Shown piece by piece: positions 11,946 to 22,226 of a stretch of 64,000 bases of DNA (positions are counted from its first letter, which is position 1; every line of letters begins with the position of its first letter). The translations under genes and the position numbers were made by a program. The stretch is taken from NCBI GenBank assembly GCA_037974335.1, contig CM075729.1:110527962-110591961 (forward strand), read 5' to 3'. The notes beneath the pieces were generated by a model that saw nothing but the letters and a program-made list of their open reading frames with translations, searched no databases and had not been told where the DNA came from. The stretch is from Prionace glauca (lineage: Eukaryota > Chordata > Chondrichthyes > Carcharhiniformes > Carcharhinidae).

Positions 11946-12364
11946 AAATAGGATTTAAGTAAATGAAAGGGAAGAAGTTGCAAAAAGGTCAAAAGAAAAG
12001 ACCGTTAAAATTGGGGATTCTCAAGAGGCCAGAATTAGAGGAGGGCTGTGAGACTGGAGGAGATCACAGAGGTTGGAGGGGTGAGGCTAGAGAGGAGCCA
12101 GGGTAGGTCAGTGAGCTCAGGGGTGTCAGTGAATAGGACTTAACACGAGTTAGGGGACAGGAAACATTCTATCCAGAGGATAGAATGTGGGAGGTTAGTC
12201 AGGTGTGCATTTAAATAGTCAAACCTAGAGATAGCAAATGAGGATGGGTTGAGACAAGTAGTAATGGTGCTGGTGTGTGGTTGAAAGCTCATTTTGGGGT
12301 CAAATATGATCGTAAAGATGCAAATTTTCACACATTTCCATGTTAATTACTATGGCAGGATGCT
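11946..12364. other. Unassigned stretch
   Basis: Purine-rich plus strand with no recognisable gene or repeat family. No splice-flanked coding segment was seen. Confidence 0.35.
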
Positions 12365-12900
12365 GTAACTTGGGTGTGAGTCATCCGCTCTTCATATAAG
12401 CAGATAGGTTTTGCTACTGCAAAGTAGCACAGAGTGAGTAAAGGATTGGGTGCAACAAGGAACAAGTTGGGAATTTGGTACAGAGGGGGAAAAAGGTGCT
12501 GCTTCTCAGCATCCATTGGCTGTTGAGTGTGTTTTTTGTCACCAAGCTAGGAGACATTCTATTACTTTAAATGTGTTAATTAGTAACAAAAGTTAAGGAA
12601 AATAAAATTGGGATGGTGGTGTGCTGTGGCTGCAACCAGTGGGAATCTGTGGAATACACTGCAGTTCCAGATAACCATGTCTGCAGCTTGAGCACTTTGA
12701 CTTGGCAATACCTGTGCACCTTATTCCTCGAGACGTCATTCCCCTAGGTTAGGCTAAACTTCAGAGTTGGTCAATGGCCAGGGGCAGGAGGGCGTGACTG
12801 CAATCAGGCAGATAAAAGGGGAGGTGAGAGGGTTCGGGTGAAGGGAGATTTGGAATCCAAAGAGAAAGGTTGAGGTAGCGGAATAGTAAAGTAAGGTGGG
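12365..12900 (+). repeat. Possible 5' part of a CR1-like LINE (5' UTR and ORF1 start)
   Basis: Around 12615-12710 the plus strand reads as a Cys-rich peptide with CCGCNQWESVEYTAVPDN, then HVCSL. The following DNA runs through aatggccaggggcaggagg and gtgactgcaatcaggcag. I associate this arrangement with the start of ORF1 in shark CR1-like LINEs. No reverse transcriptase follows. The identification rests on memory of the family and is tentative. Confidence 0.35.
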
Positions 12901-12904
12901 TTTT

Positions 12905-13280
12905 TAAAAATTTATTAAGGGATAATTTATTCAAGTTGTTCCTGTCTGAGCCAACATTTACTGCCTATCCCTTATTGCCCTTTAATTGATGTGCTAGGCC
13001 ATTTCAGAGGGGTATTTAATGAGTCAACCACATTGCTGTGGCTCTGGAATCACATATAGGCCAGACCAGGTAAGGATGGTAGATTTCCTAGTTAAAGACA
13101 TCGGTGAACCAGATGGGTTTTTTCTGACAATCAACAATGCTTTCATGGTGACCATTATTTACAGTCCAGATTTTTTTATTGAATTCAAATTTCACCATCT
13201 GCTGTGGTGGGATTTGAACCCAAGTTCAGGTCATTACCCAGAGTCTCTGGATTACTAGTCCAGTGACATTACCATCATGC
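12905..13280 (-). repeat. S2 SINE, reverse orientation
   Basis: The reverse complement runs from a head containing cactggactagtaatcc through B box gggttcaaatccc and aaacccatctggttcacc to gggcaataagggataggca. This is the order of the copy at 9600-9975. The poly-A-like end lies at the low-coordinate side (atttattaagggataattta). Confidence 0.75.
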
Positions 13281-13467
13281 CCTCCCCATCCCAGCATTAT
13301 GTTATCGTTCACCATCAGCGTTACTCTGATTTTCCCCTCTGTCGTTTTGAAATATTGTGCACCCAGAAAGATTCATTCCACAGCCTCGGGCATCATGCAA
13401 TCATGATGATTAGCTCAAAACCATTCATCGCTATTTGTGTCATTAGTTCCTTTATCTTGTTGAAGAT

Positions 13468-13605
13468 GCTACTTGAATAAAAATGCTGGAAACCCTCAGT
13501 GAGGTCTTGAAGCATCTGTGGAGAAACAGAGTCAGGCAGATTTGAAATTATTAACTGTGTTTCTCTCTCCACAAATGCTGCCAGCCCTGCTGAATTTTTC
13601 CATTC
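13468..13605. repeat. Inverted pair of the cagcatctgtggag repeat
   Basis: The left arm (aatgctggaaaccctcag, then agcatctgtggagaaacag) and the right arm (ctgtgtttctctctccac, then gctgaatttttccat) are copies of the same module in opposite orientation. About 20-30 bp separate them, so the stretch can fold into an imperfect hairpin of roughly 50-bp arms. Confidence 0.6.
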
Positions 13606-13721
13606 CTGTCGGGCCAAGGGATCAGCCCTGGCCAATGAAAACTGCAACAGACATGCCTAAAAATGAGGTGTCAACTTGCAGAAGCTACAACGCGGAATAA
13701 CTTGTGCGCCAGATCGTGGTA

Positions 13722-13985
13722 GCAACACGCAATACCACAGAAAGAGACCATTCGGCCCATCGAGCCTGCACCGACTAACTGAAAGATCAGAGGCTCTATC
13801 TCTGTAACCCTGTGCCAATCCGCCTAACCTGCACATCTTTGGAATGTGGGAGGAAACCGGAGCACCCGGACACGCAGCACGGGGGGGGGAAAACGTGTAA
13901 ATTCTACACAGTCACCCAAGGCTGGAATGGAACCTGGTGCTGTGAGGCAGTGGTGCTGACCACTGTGCCATCACGCCACGCACAG
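13722..13985 (-). repeat. S1 SINE, reverse orientation
   Basis: The low-coordinate end carries ccattcggcccatcgagcc, the middle tttggaatgtgggaggaaac, and the high-coordinate end ggtgctgaccactgtgcca. These are reverse complements of the S1 tail, body and head. It is shortened in the middle and carries a G8 run near 13880. Confidence 0.8.
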
Positions 13986-13999
13986 AGCTAAACAATCCC

Positions 14000-15065
14000 C
14001 ACAATTTGTGTATCAGATTAAAACTCTGCAATCCAGCTGTGAATGGCGGTGGATAGTTAAAACCTCTAACAGGAGGAGGACTTCAGTCTCCTCATCCTCA
14101 ATGATGGAGGAGTCCAGCACATCAATACAAAAGACACAGCTGAAGTATGTGCAATAATCTTCAGCAAGAAGTGCTGAGTGGATGAACCATCTCAGCCTCC
14201 TCCTGAGGTCCTCACTGTCACATATGCCATATTCAGCCAATTCAAATCACTATGATATCCAGAAACAGCTGAAGGGGCTGGATACAGCAAAGACTATGGG
14301 CCCTGATAGTTTTCCAACAATAGTATTGAAGACTTGTGCTCCTAGCCAAGTTATTCTATTACAGTTACAACACCTGGCAACGTAGAAAACTGTCCAGTAT
14401 TTCCTGTACACAAAAAAACAGAACAAATCAACTGGATGATCATCACTCCATCACTCTACTCTTGATCATCATTAAAGGTATGAAGGGATTATCAACAGTG
14501 TTATCGAGGGGCAGTTATTCAGCAGTAGATCACTCATTAACACTCAGTTTGGGTCCCACCAGGGCCATTCATCTCCTGACCTCTTTACAACTTTAGAAAG
14601 ATGTCGATAAAATAGATAAACTCAATGTCCTTGAGTATGGCATCAAGGAGCTCTTATAAATTTAAGTCAATGGGATCGGGGAAAAGTCTCTACTGGTTAG
14701 GCTTATGGCTGGCACAAAGGAAGATGGTTATGGTGGTTAGAGGCCAATATCTCAGTCCCAGAGCATCACTGCAGGAGTTCCTCAGGGTAGTGCCCTCGGC
14801 CCAGCCACCTTCAGCAGCTTCATCAATGATCTTCCCTCCATCATAAGGTCAGAAGTGGGGATATTTGCTGATGATTGCACAATGTTCAGCACCATTCGCC
14901 ACTCCTCAGATACTGAAGCAGTGCCTATGTGCAACAAGAGCTGGACACATCAAGGTTGGGCAAGTGGCAAGTAACAGTCACGCCATACAAGTGCCAGGAT
15001 GACCATCTCCAACAAGAGAGAACTTAACTATTGCCCTTTGACATTAATGGTGTTAACATCACTGA
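14000..15065 (+). repeat. Decayed LINE reverse transcriptase relic (jockey/CR1-like)
   Basis: Several short frames carry LINE reverse transcriptase signatures. Near 14280 a frame reads TAKTMGPDSFPTIVLKTCAP. Near 14775 another reads VPQGSALGPATFSSFINDLP, followed near 14850 by EVGIFADDCTMFS, the FADD catalytic box. Stops and frame changes separate these islands, so no long protein survives. The relic is cut at its right by the G-rich block at about 15065. It is a different lineage from the CR1 copies elsewhere in the window. Confidence 0.75.
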
Positions 15066-16139
15066 ATTTCCCACTAGTTAAGGGTGGGGGTTGTGAGGTG
15101 GGTGTGTCTGGCATATGTTGTGGAGGGGGGTCTGAAGGTGTATGGAGGGGGCTTATGGGGGTTGTTGAGGAAGTTTGTTTATGGGAGAGGGGTTTGGGAG
15201 GTTGTTTAGTGATGCTAGGGAGCGAGGTGCTGCTTTAAAGGAGGTCTGGGGAATTGGGAGGGAGGTTTAGGGGAGTGGGGGTTTGGCGGGTGTTTGGGTT
15301 TTTGCTGGAGAGGGGGATCTGTTGGGGAGTTGGCAGTGAGGGGTATGGTGTGAGGGGTTTTGGGCAGGGGATTTTAAGATGAGGGGCTATGTTTAGGATT
15401 TAGGCTATAGGTGGTGAGAGGGTGTTTAGGATGATGTGGTTTGGGCAGGAATTTGATTGGGATGTGGAAGGTTTAGGGGAGAGAGTTTGGGCAGTGAGGG
15501 GGTTTGCTTGGGGGGGGTGCTTGTGGGTGGGGGTGTTGTTGCTGCTCCTGGTCCTGGGTGACACAAGAGGGTTTGTTGGGAGTGGGCGTTTAGGGAATCT
15601 GGCAGGAGGTTGGGCAGTTGTTTGGGGGGGGGGTTGTTGGGAGGGAATTTGGGCAGGGAGGGAGTTTGAGGTTTGGGTGGGTTTAGTGGGGGTTTGGGGG
15701 TGGGGGGGTTGTTGCTGTTCCCAGTCCCGGGCAGCACTAGAGGGTTTGTTGGGTTGGGGTTTAGAGGGTCTGGGCAGAGGTTTGGGGCAGTTGTTTGACA
15801 TTTGGGGTGGTGCTTGAGGGTTGTTGGGAGGGGGTTTAGGTGTGGGGTGGGGTGGGTTTAGTGGGAGTGTTCCTGCTCTGTCTGTCTCCTAGTCTGGTTT
15901 GGGTTTTGGAGTGGTGTGTTGGGGGTTTAGGGGTTGTTCCTGCTGCTCCTGATGTTGGGGTGAGTGTTGTTGGGATTTGGGTAGCGATGTTGCTGCTCTC
16001 TCTCCTGGTGCCAGGTGGGGTTTTGGGGGTTGAAGTTTAGTAGGTGTTGTTGGGGGCAGTGGGGTCCCTATTGCTGCTCTCTCTCTCTCTGTCTCCTGGT
16101 GCCGGGTGGGGGTTTAGGCTCTGTGGGGGTGTTGTTGGG
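15065..16139 (+). repeat. Degenerate G-rich repeat with a shared 60-bp module
   Basis: A G/T-rich plus strand with irregular ggtttgggg and ggagggg phrases. A C/T-containing module, ttgctgctctctctctctgtctcctggtgcc-like, recurs near 15538, 15712, 15985 and 16066. All frames look open because TAA is rare. No gene is credited here. Confidence 0.85.
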
Positions 16140-16930
16140 GTTTAGGGGGTGTTGGTGGGGAGGGGGCTAGGGGGTTCAGGATGGGGGTGTTGTTTGGGGT
16201 TTAAGGGGTGTTATTGGGGAGGGGGTTGGGGTTCTGGGTGGGGGTGTTGTTGGGGGTTTAAGGGGAGTTATTGGGGAGGGGGTAGGGGGTTCAGGGTGGG
16301 GGTTGTTGTTTGGGGTTTAAGGGGTGTTATTGGGGAGGGGGGAGGGGGTAGGGGTGTTATTGGGGAGGGGGTAGGGGGTTCAGGGTGGGGGTGTTGTTTG
16401 GGGTTTAGGGGGTGTTGTTGGGGAGGGGGTTGGGGTGCTGGGTGGGGGTGTTGTTGGGGGTTTAAGGGGAGTTATTGGGGAGGGGCTAGGGGGTTCAGGG
16501 TGGGGGTGTTGTTTGGGGTTTAGGGGGTGTTATTGGGGAGGGGGTAGGGGGTTCAGGGTGGGGGTGTTGTTTGGGTTTAGGGGGTGTTGTTGGGGAGGGG
16601 GTTGGGGTGCTGGGTGGGGGTGTTGTTGGGGGTTTAAGGGAGTTATTGGGGAGGGGCTAGGGGGTTCAGGGTGGGGGTGTTGTTTGGGGTTTAGGGGGTG
16701 TTATTGGGGAGGGGGTAGGGGGTTCAGGGTGGGGGTTGTTGTTTGGGGTTTAAGGGGTGTTATTGGGGAGGGGGTAGGGGGTTCAGGGTGGGGGTGTTTG
16801 TTTGGGGTTTAAGGGGTGTTATTGGGGAGGGGGGAGGGGTGTTGTTGGGGAGGGGGTTGGGGTTGCTGGGTGGGGGTGTTGTTTGGGGTTTAGGGGGTGT
16901 TGTTGGGGAGGGGGTTTGGGGTGCTGGGTG
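16140..16930 (+). repeat. G-rich minisatellite, about 58-bp unit
   Basis: About 13 copies of a unit made of gttattggggaggggg, taggggg, ttcagggtgggggtgttg and tttggggtttaagggg. Two alternating versions can be followed, ending in gttcaggg or in ggggtgctggg, so the array has some higher-order structure. Confidence 0.92.
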
Positions 16931-17009
16931 GGGTGTTTGCTGTTCTTTGTCTCTCTGTTTCCTGGTGCTGGCAGGGGTTTGGGCTTTGGTGCGGATGTTG
17001 TTGGGGGAT

Positions 17010-20000
17010 TTAGGGGAGTGTGTCAGAGGGTTGGGGGGGAGTGTGTCAGAGGGTTGGGGGGAGTGTGTCAGAGGGTTGGGGGGGAGTGTGTCAGAGGGTT
17101 GGGGGGGAGTGTGTCAGAGGGTTGGGGGGGAGTGTGTCAGAGGTTGGGGGGGAGTGTGTCAGAGGGTTGGGGGGGGAGTGTGTCAGAGGGTTGGGGGGAG
17201 TGTGTCAGAGGGTTGGGGGGGGTAGTGTGTCAGAGGTTTGGGGGGGGAGTGTGTCAGAGGTTGGGGGGGAGTGTGTCAGAGGGTTTGGGGGGGAGTGTGT
17301 CAGAGGGTTGGGGGGAGTGTGTCAGAGGGTTGGGGGGAGTGTGTCAGAGGGTTGGGGGGGAGTGTGTCAGAGGGTTGGGGGGAGTGTGTCAGAGGTTTGG
17401 GGGGGAGTGTGTCAGAGGGTTGGGGGGGAGTGTGTCAGAGTTTGGGGGGGAATGTGTCAGAGGGTTGGGGGGGAGTGTGTCAGAGGGTTGGGGGGAGTGT
17501 GTCAGAGGGTTGGGGGGGAGTGTGTCAGAGGGTTGGGGGGGAGTGTGTCAGAGGTTTGGGGGGGAGTGTGTCAGAGGTTGGGGGGGGGGAGTGTGTCAGA
17601 GGGTTGGGGGGGAGTGTGTCAGAGGGTTGGGGGAGTGTGTCAGAGGGTTGGGGGGGGAGTGTGTCAGAGGGTTGGGGGGGAGTGTGTCAGAGGGTTGGGG
17701 GGGAGTGTGTCAGAGGGTTGGGGGGGGAGTGTGTCAGAGAGTTGGGGGGGAGTGTGTCAGAGGGTTGGGGGGAGTGTGTCAGAGGGTTGGGGGGGAGTGT
17801 GTCAGAGGGTTGGGGGGGGAGTGTGTCAGAGGGTTGGGGGGGAGTGTGTCAGAGGGTTGGGGGGGGAGTGTGTCAGAGGGTTGGGGGGGAATGTGTCAGA
17901 GGGTTGGGGGGGAGTATGTCAGAGGGTTGGGGGGGAGTGTGTCAGAGGGTTGGGGGGAATGTGTCAGAGGGTTGGGGGGGAGTATGTCAGAGGGTTGGGG
18001 GGGAGTATGTCAGAGGGTTGGGGGGAGTGTGTCAGAGGTTGGGGGGGAGTGTGTCAGAGGGTTGGGGGGGAGTGTTGTCAGAGGGTTGGGGGGGGGGAGT
18101 GTGTCAGAGGGTTGGGGGGGAGTGTGTCAGAGGATTGGGGGGGAGTGTGTCAGAGGGTTGGGGGGAATGTGTCAGAGGGTTGGGGGGGAGTATGTCAGAG
18201 GGTTGGGGGGGAGTGTGTCAGAGGGTTGGGGGGGGAGTGTGTCAGAAGGTTTGGGGGGGAGTGTGTCAGAGGGTTGGGGGGGGGGGTGTGTCAGAGGGTT
18301 GGGGGGGAGTGTGTCAGAGGGTTGGGGGGGGAGTGTGTCAGAGGGTTGGGGGGGAGTGTGTCAGAGGTTGGGGGGGAGTGTGTCAGAGGGTTGGGGGGGG
18401 AGTGTGTCAGAGGGTTGGGGGGGGAGTGTGTCAGAGGGTCGAGGGGGAGTGTGTCAGAGGGTTGGGGGGGAGTGTGTCAGAGGGTTGGGGGGGGAGTGTG
18501 TCAGAGGGTTGGGGGGATTGTGTCAGAGGGTTGGGGGGGAGTGTGTCAGAGGGTTGGGGGGGAGTGTGTCAGAGGGTTGGGGGGGGAGTGTGTCAGGGGG
18601 GTTGGGGGGGAGTGTGTCAGAGGGTTGGGGGGGGAGTGTGTCAGAGGGTTGGGGGGGAGTGTGTCAGAGGGTTGGGGGAGAGTGTCAGAGGGTTGGGGGG
18701 GAGTGTGTCAGAGGGTTGGGGGGGGGAGTGTGTCAGAGGGTTGGGGGGGAGTGTGTCAGAGGGTTGGGGGGGAGTGTGTCAGAGGGTTGGGGGGGAGTGT
18801 GTCAGAGGGTTGGGGGGGAGTGTGTCAGAGGGTTGGGGGGGAGTGTGTCAGAGGGTTGGGGGGAGTGTGTCAGAGGGTTGGGGGGGAGTGTGTCAGAGGG
18901 TTGGGGGGGAGTGTGTCAGAGGGTTGGGGGGGGAGTGTGTCAGAGGGTTGGGGGGGAGTGTGTCAGAGGGTTGGGGGGGAGTGTGTCAGAGGGTTGGGGG
19001 GGAGTGTGTCAGAGGGTTGGGGGGAGTGTGTCAGAGGGTTGGGGGGAGTGTGTCAGAGGGTTGGGGGGGGAGTGTGTCAGAGGGTTGTGGGGGAGTGTAT
19101 CAGAGGGTTGGGGGAGAGTGTGTCAGAGGGTTGGGGGGGAGTGTGTCAGAGGGTTGTGGGGGAGTGTATCAGAGGGTTGGGGGGGGAGTGTGTCAGAGGG
19201 TTGGGGGGGAGTGTGTCAGAGGGTTGGGGGGGGAGTGTGTCAGAGGGTTTGGGGGGGGAGTGTGTCAGAGGGTTGGGGGTGAGGGTGTCAGAGGGTTGGG
19301 GGGAGTGTGTCAGAGGGTTGGGGGGGGAGTGTGTCAGAGGGTTGGGGGGGGGAGTGTGTCAGAGGGTTGGGGGGGAGTGTGTCAGAGGTTGGGGGGGGAG
19401 TGTGCCACAGGGTTGGGGGGGGGGGAGTGTGTCAGAGGGTTGGGGGGGAGTGTGTCAGAGGGTTGGGGGGGAGTGTGTCAGAGGGTTGGGGGGGAGTGTG
19501 TCAGAGGGTTGGGGGGAGTGTGTCAGAGGGTTGGGGGGGAGTGTGTCAGAGGGTTGGGGGGGAGTGTGTCAGAGGGTTGGGGGGGACTGTGTCAGAGGGT
19601 TGGGGGGGAGTGTGTCAGGGGGTCGGGGGGAGTGTGTCAGAGGGTTGGGGGGGAGTGTGTCAGAGGGTTGGGGGGGAGTGTGTCAGAGGGTTGGGGGGGA
19701 GTGTGTCAGAGGGTTGGGGGGGAGTGTGTCAGAGGGTTGGGGGGGAGTGTGTCAGAGGGTTGGGGGAGAGTGTGTCAGAGGGTTGGGGGGAGTGTGTCAG
19801 AGGGTTGGGGGGGAGTGTGTCAGAGGGTTGGGGGGGAGTGTGTCAGAGGGTTGGGGGGGAGTGTGTCAGAGGGTTGGGGGGGAGTGTGTCAGAGGGTTGG
19901 GGGGGAGTGTGTCAGAGGGTTGGGGGGGAGTGTGTCAGAGGGTTGGGGGGGAGTGTGTCAGAGGGTTGGGGGGGAGTGTGTCAGAGGGTTGGGGGGGAGT

Positions 20001-20794
20001 GTGTCAGAGGGTTGGGGGGGGAGTGTGTCAGAGGGTTGGGGGGAGTATGTCAGAGGGTTGGGGGGGAGTGTGTCAGAGGGTTGGGGGGGGAGTGTGTCAG
20101 AGGGTTGGGGGGGAGTGTGTCAGAGGGTTGGGGGGGAGTGTGTCAGAGGGTTGGGGGGGAGTGTGTCAGAGGGTTGGGGGGGGAGTGTGTCAGAGGGTTG
20201 GGGGGGAGTGTGTCAGAGGGTTGGGGGGGAGTGTGTCAGAGGGTTGGGGGGGAGTGTGTCAGAGGGTTGGGGGGGAGTGTCAGAGGGTTGGGGGGGAGTG
20301 TGTCAGAGGGTTGGGGGGGAGTGTGTCAGAGGGTTGGGGGGGAGTGTGTCAGAGGGTTGGGGGGAGTGTGTCAGAGGGTTGGGGGGGAGTGTGTCAGAGG
20401 GTTGGGGTGGGAGTGTGTCAGAGGGTTGGGGGGGAGTGTGTCAGAGGGTTGGGGGGGAGTGTGTCAGAGGGTTGGGGGGAGTGTGTCAGAGGGTTGGGGG
20501 GGAGTGTGTCAGAGGGTTGGGGGGGAGTGTGTCAGAGGGTTGGGGGGGAGTGTGTCAGAGGGTTGGGGGGGAGTGTGTCAGAGGGTTGGGGGGGAGTGTG
20601 TCAGAGGGTTGGGGGGGAGTGTGTCAGAGGGTTGGGGGGGAGTGTGTCAGAGGGTTGGGGGGGGAGTGTGTCAGAGGGTTGGGGGGGGAGTGTGTCAGAG
20701 GGTTGGGGGGGAGTGTGTCAGAGGGTTGGGGGGGAGTGTGTCAGAGGGTTGGGGGGGAGTGTGTCAGAGGGTTGGGGGGGAGTGTGTCAGAGGC
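17010..20794 (+). repeat. 23-bp G-run minisatellite, about 160 copies
   Basis: Near-perfect copies of agtgtgtcagagggtt followed by a run of mostly 6-9 G continue for about 3.8 kb. Unit length varies with the G-run, which shifts the frame, so three overlapping plus-strand open frames of up to 1368 aa appear with CVRGLGG, VSEGWGG or CQRVGGE periods. They have no start context, splice sites or diversity expected of a protein. Each unit also offers a guanine tract able to join a G-quadruplex. Confidence 0.97.
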
Positions 20795-21890
20795 AAGTGT
20801 TGTGTTGGGGGGTTGTTGCTGCTCTGTGTCTCTGTCTCCTGGTGCCAGGTGGGGGTTTAGGCTCTGAGGGGGTTTTGAGAGTTCATGGTGGGGGTTTAGG
20901 GGGGTTGTTGGGGGTTAAGGTGGTGGTGGGGATTAACAGGGGGTTTGTGGGGGATTTAGGGGGGTTTGTGGGGGGGTTTAGAGGGGTTTGGATTTGGGGG
21001 GTTGTTGGGGGTTTAGAGGGGTTCGGGTTTAGGGGTGTTGGGTGTTCAGGGGGACGGGTATTGGAGTTTAGGGGGTGTTGGGGAGTTCAGGGCGAGGTGT
21101 TGGAGGGGTTCAGAGTGAGGGTTTAGGGGGTTCAGGGTGAGGGTTTGGGGGGTTCAGGGTGAGGGTTTGGGGGATGTTGGATTTAGGGTGGGGGTCTTGG
21201 GGGTTCAGGGTGAGGTTTGAGGGGGTTCAGGGGATGTTGGGTGTCCAGAGTCGGGGGTTTAGGGGGTGTTGGGCATTCAGGGTGGCAGTTCAGGGGGTTC
21301 AGTGTGGGGGTTTAGGGGATTCAGGGAGTGTTGGGGGTCCAGGGTGAGGGGTTTAGGGGTGTTGGGGGTTCAGGATGGGGGTTTAGGGGGTTCAGGGGAG
21401 TTGGGGGGTGGGGGGTTTATAGGTTGGGGTGTTGGGGGGTAGGGGTGAGGGGGGTTGGGTGGGTGGTGGGTGAGGGAGTGTGGTTGGGGGTGGGGGATCT
21501 GGGGTGTAGGGGGTGGGAAGGGGGGGTAGGGGTGAGGGGGGTAGGGATGAGGGGGGTGGGGGGTAGGGTGAGGGTGGTTGGGTGGGTGGTGGGTGAGGGA
21601 GTGTGGTTGGGGGGTGAGGGATTTGGGGTGAAGGGGGTGGGAAGGGGTGGTGTGGGTGAGGGGGGTAGGGGGTTGGGAGGGGTGAGGGGTGGGGTGGGGG
21701 TGGGGGGTGAGGGTGAGGGTGGGTGTGGGGGGGTGAGGGGGGGTGGGCGGTGTGAGGGGGGTTGTGTGGGTGGGTGTGGGAGGGGAGGGGAGGGGGGTGT
21801 GGGTGGGGATACGGGGGGGTGGGTGTGGTGGGTACGGGGGGTGGGACTGAGGGGTACAGGGGGTTCAGTGTGGGGGTACTTGTATTGAAA
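20795..21890 (+). repeat. Degenerate G-rich repeat, right flank of the 23-bp array
   Basis: 20806-20870 repeats the module seen at 16066-16130 (ttgctgctctgtgtctctg, then tcctggtgccagg, then gggggtttaggctctg). After it come drifting units of gtttagggggttcagggtga, and from about 21420 ggggtgagggggg. Open frames on both strands are compositional. Confidence 0.88.
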
Positions 21891-21892
21891 GC

Positions 21893-21950
21893 CAGAGTGG
21901 GCCTTATGGGCGATGTGGTCTACTCCTGCTTCTATTTCTTGTGTTCTCAT
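21893..21950 (+). repeat. CR1-type 3' tail scrap
   Basis: gtctactcctgcttctattt followed by cttgtgttctc resembles the 3' terminus shared by the CR1 copies elsewhere (ctcctgctcctatttcttatg). Only the last part is present. Confidence 0.45.
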
Positions 21951-22226
21951 GATTTTATTACAGAGACTAGACAGGAAATAAAACAGACCATTGGACCCAT
22001 TGAATCTGTGCTGGGCCCAACATTTTATTGAACTCACCTCAGCTTTTCAGCACATTGTTATTCACTTTCCTCTCGCACCATTGTCTTCTTTCCCTTGGCG
22101 AAATTTTCCTCAAAATCTGGTGTTAGTGAATGCCACCTTCTCACTAGCCTGAGAATTGACTCGTTACTACCCTATTGGATATTTCATGTAATCTTTTTGA
22201 CGCTAGTTTTTGACTCTCCCAGAAGG

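Noticed and set aside
16802-21126. Open frames of 517-1368 aa with VSEGWGG or CVRGLGG repeats
   Set aside because: They follow from a 23-bp unit without stops and change frame with every G-run length. Three frames are open at once, and nothing marks a real start or splice site.
20860-21360. Interstitial telomere repeat, because ggtttaggg occurs often
   Set aside because: TTAGGG never runs in tandem. The phrase is part of a longer, drifting G-rich unit.
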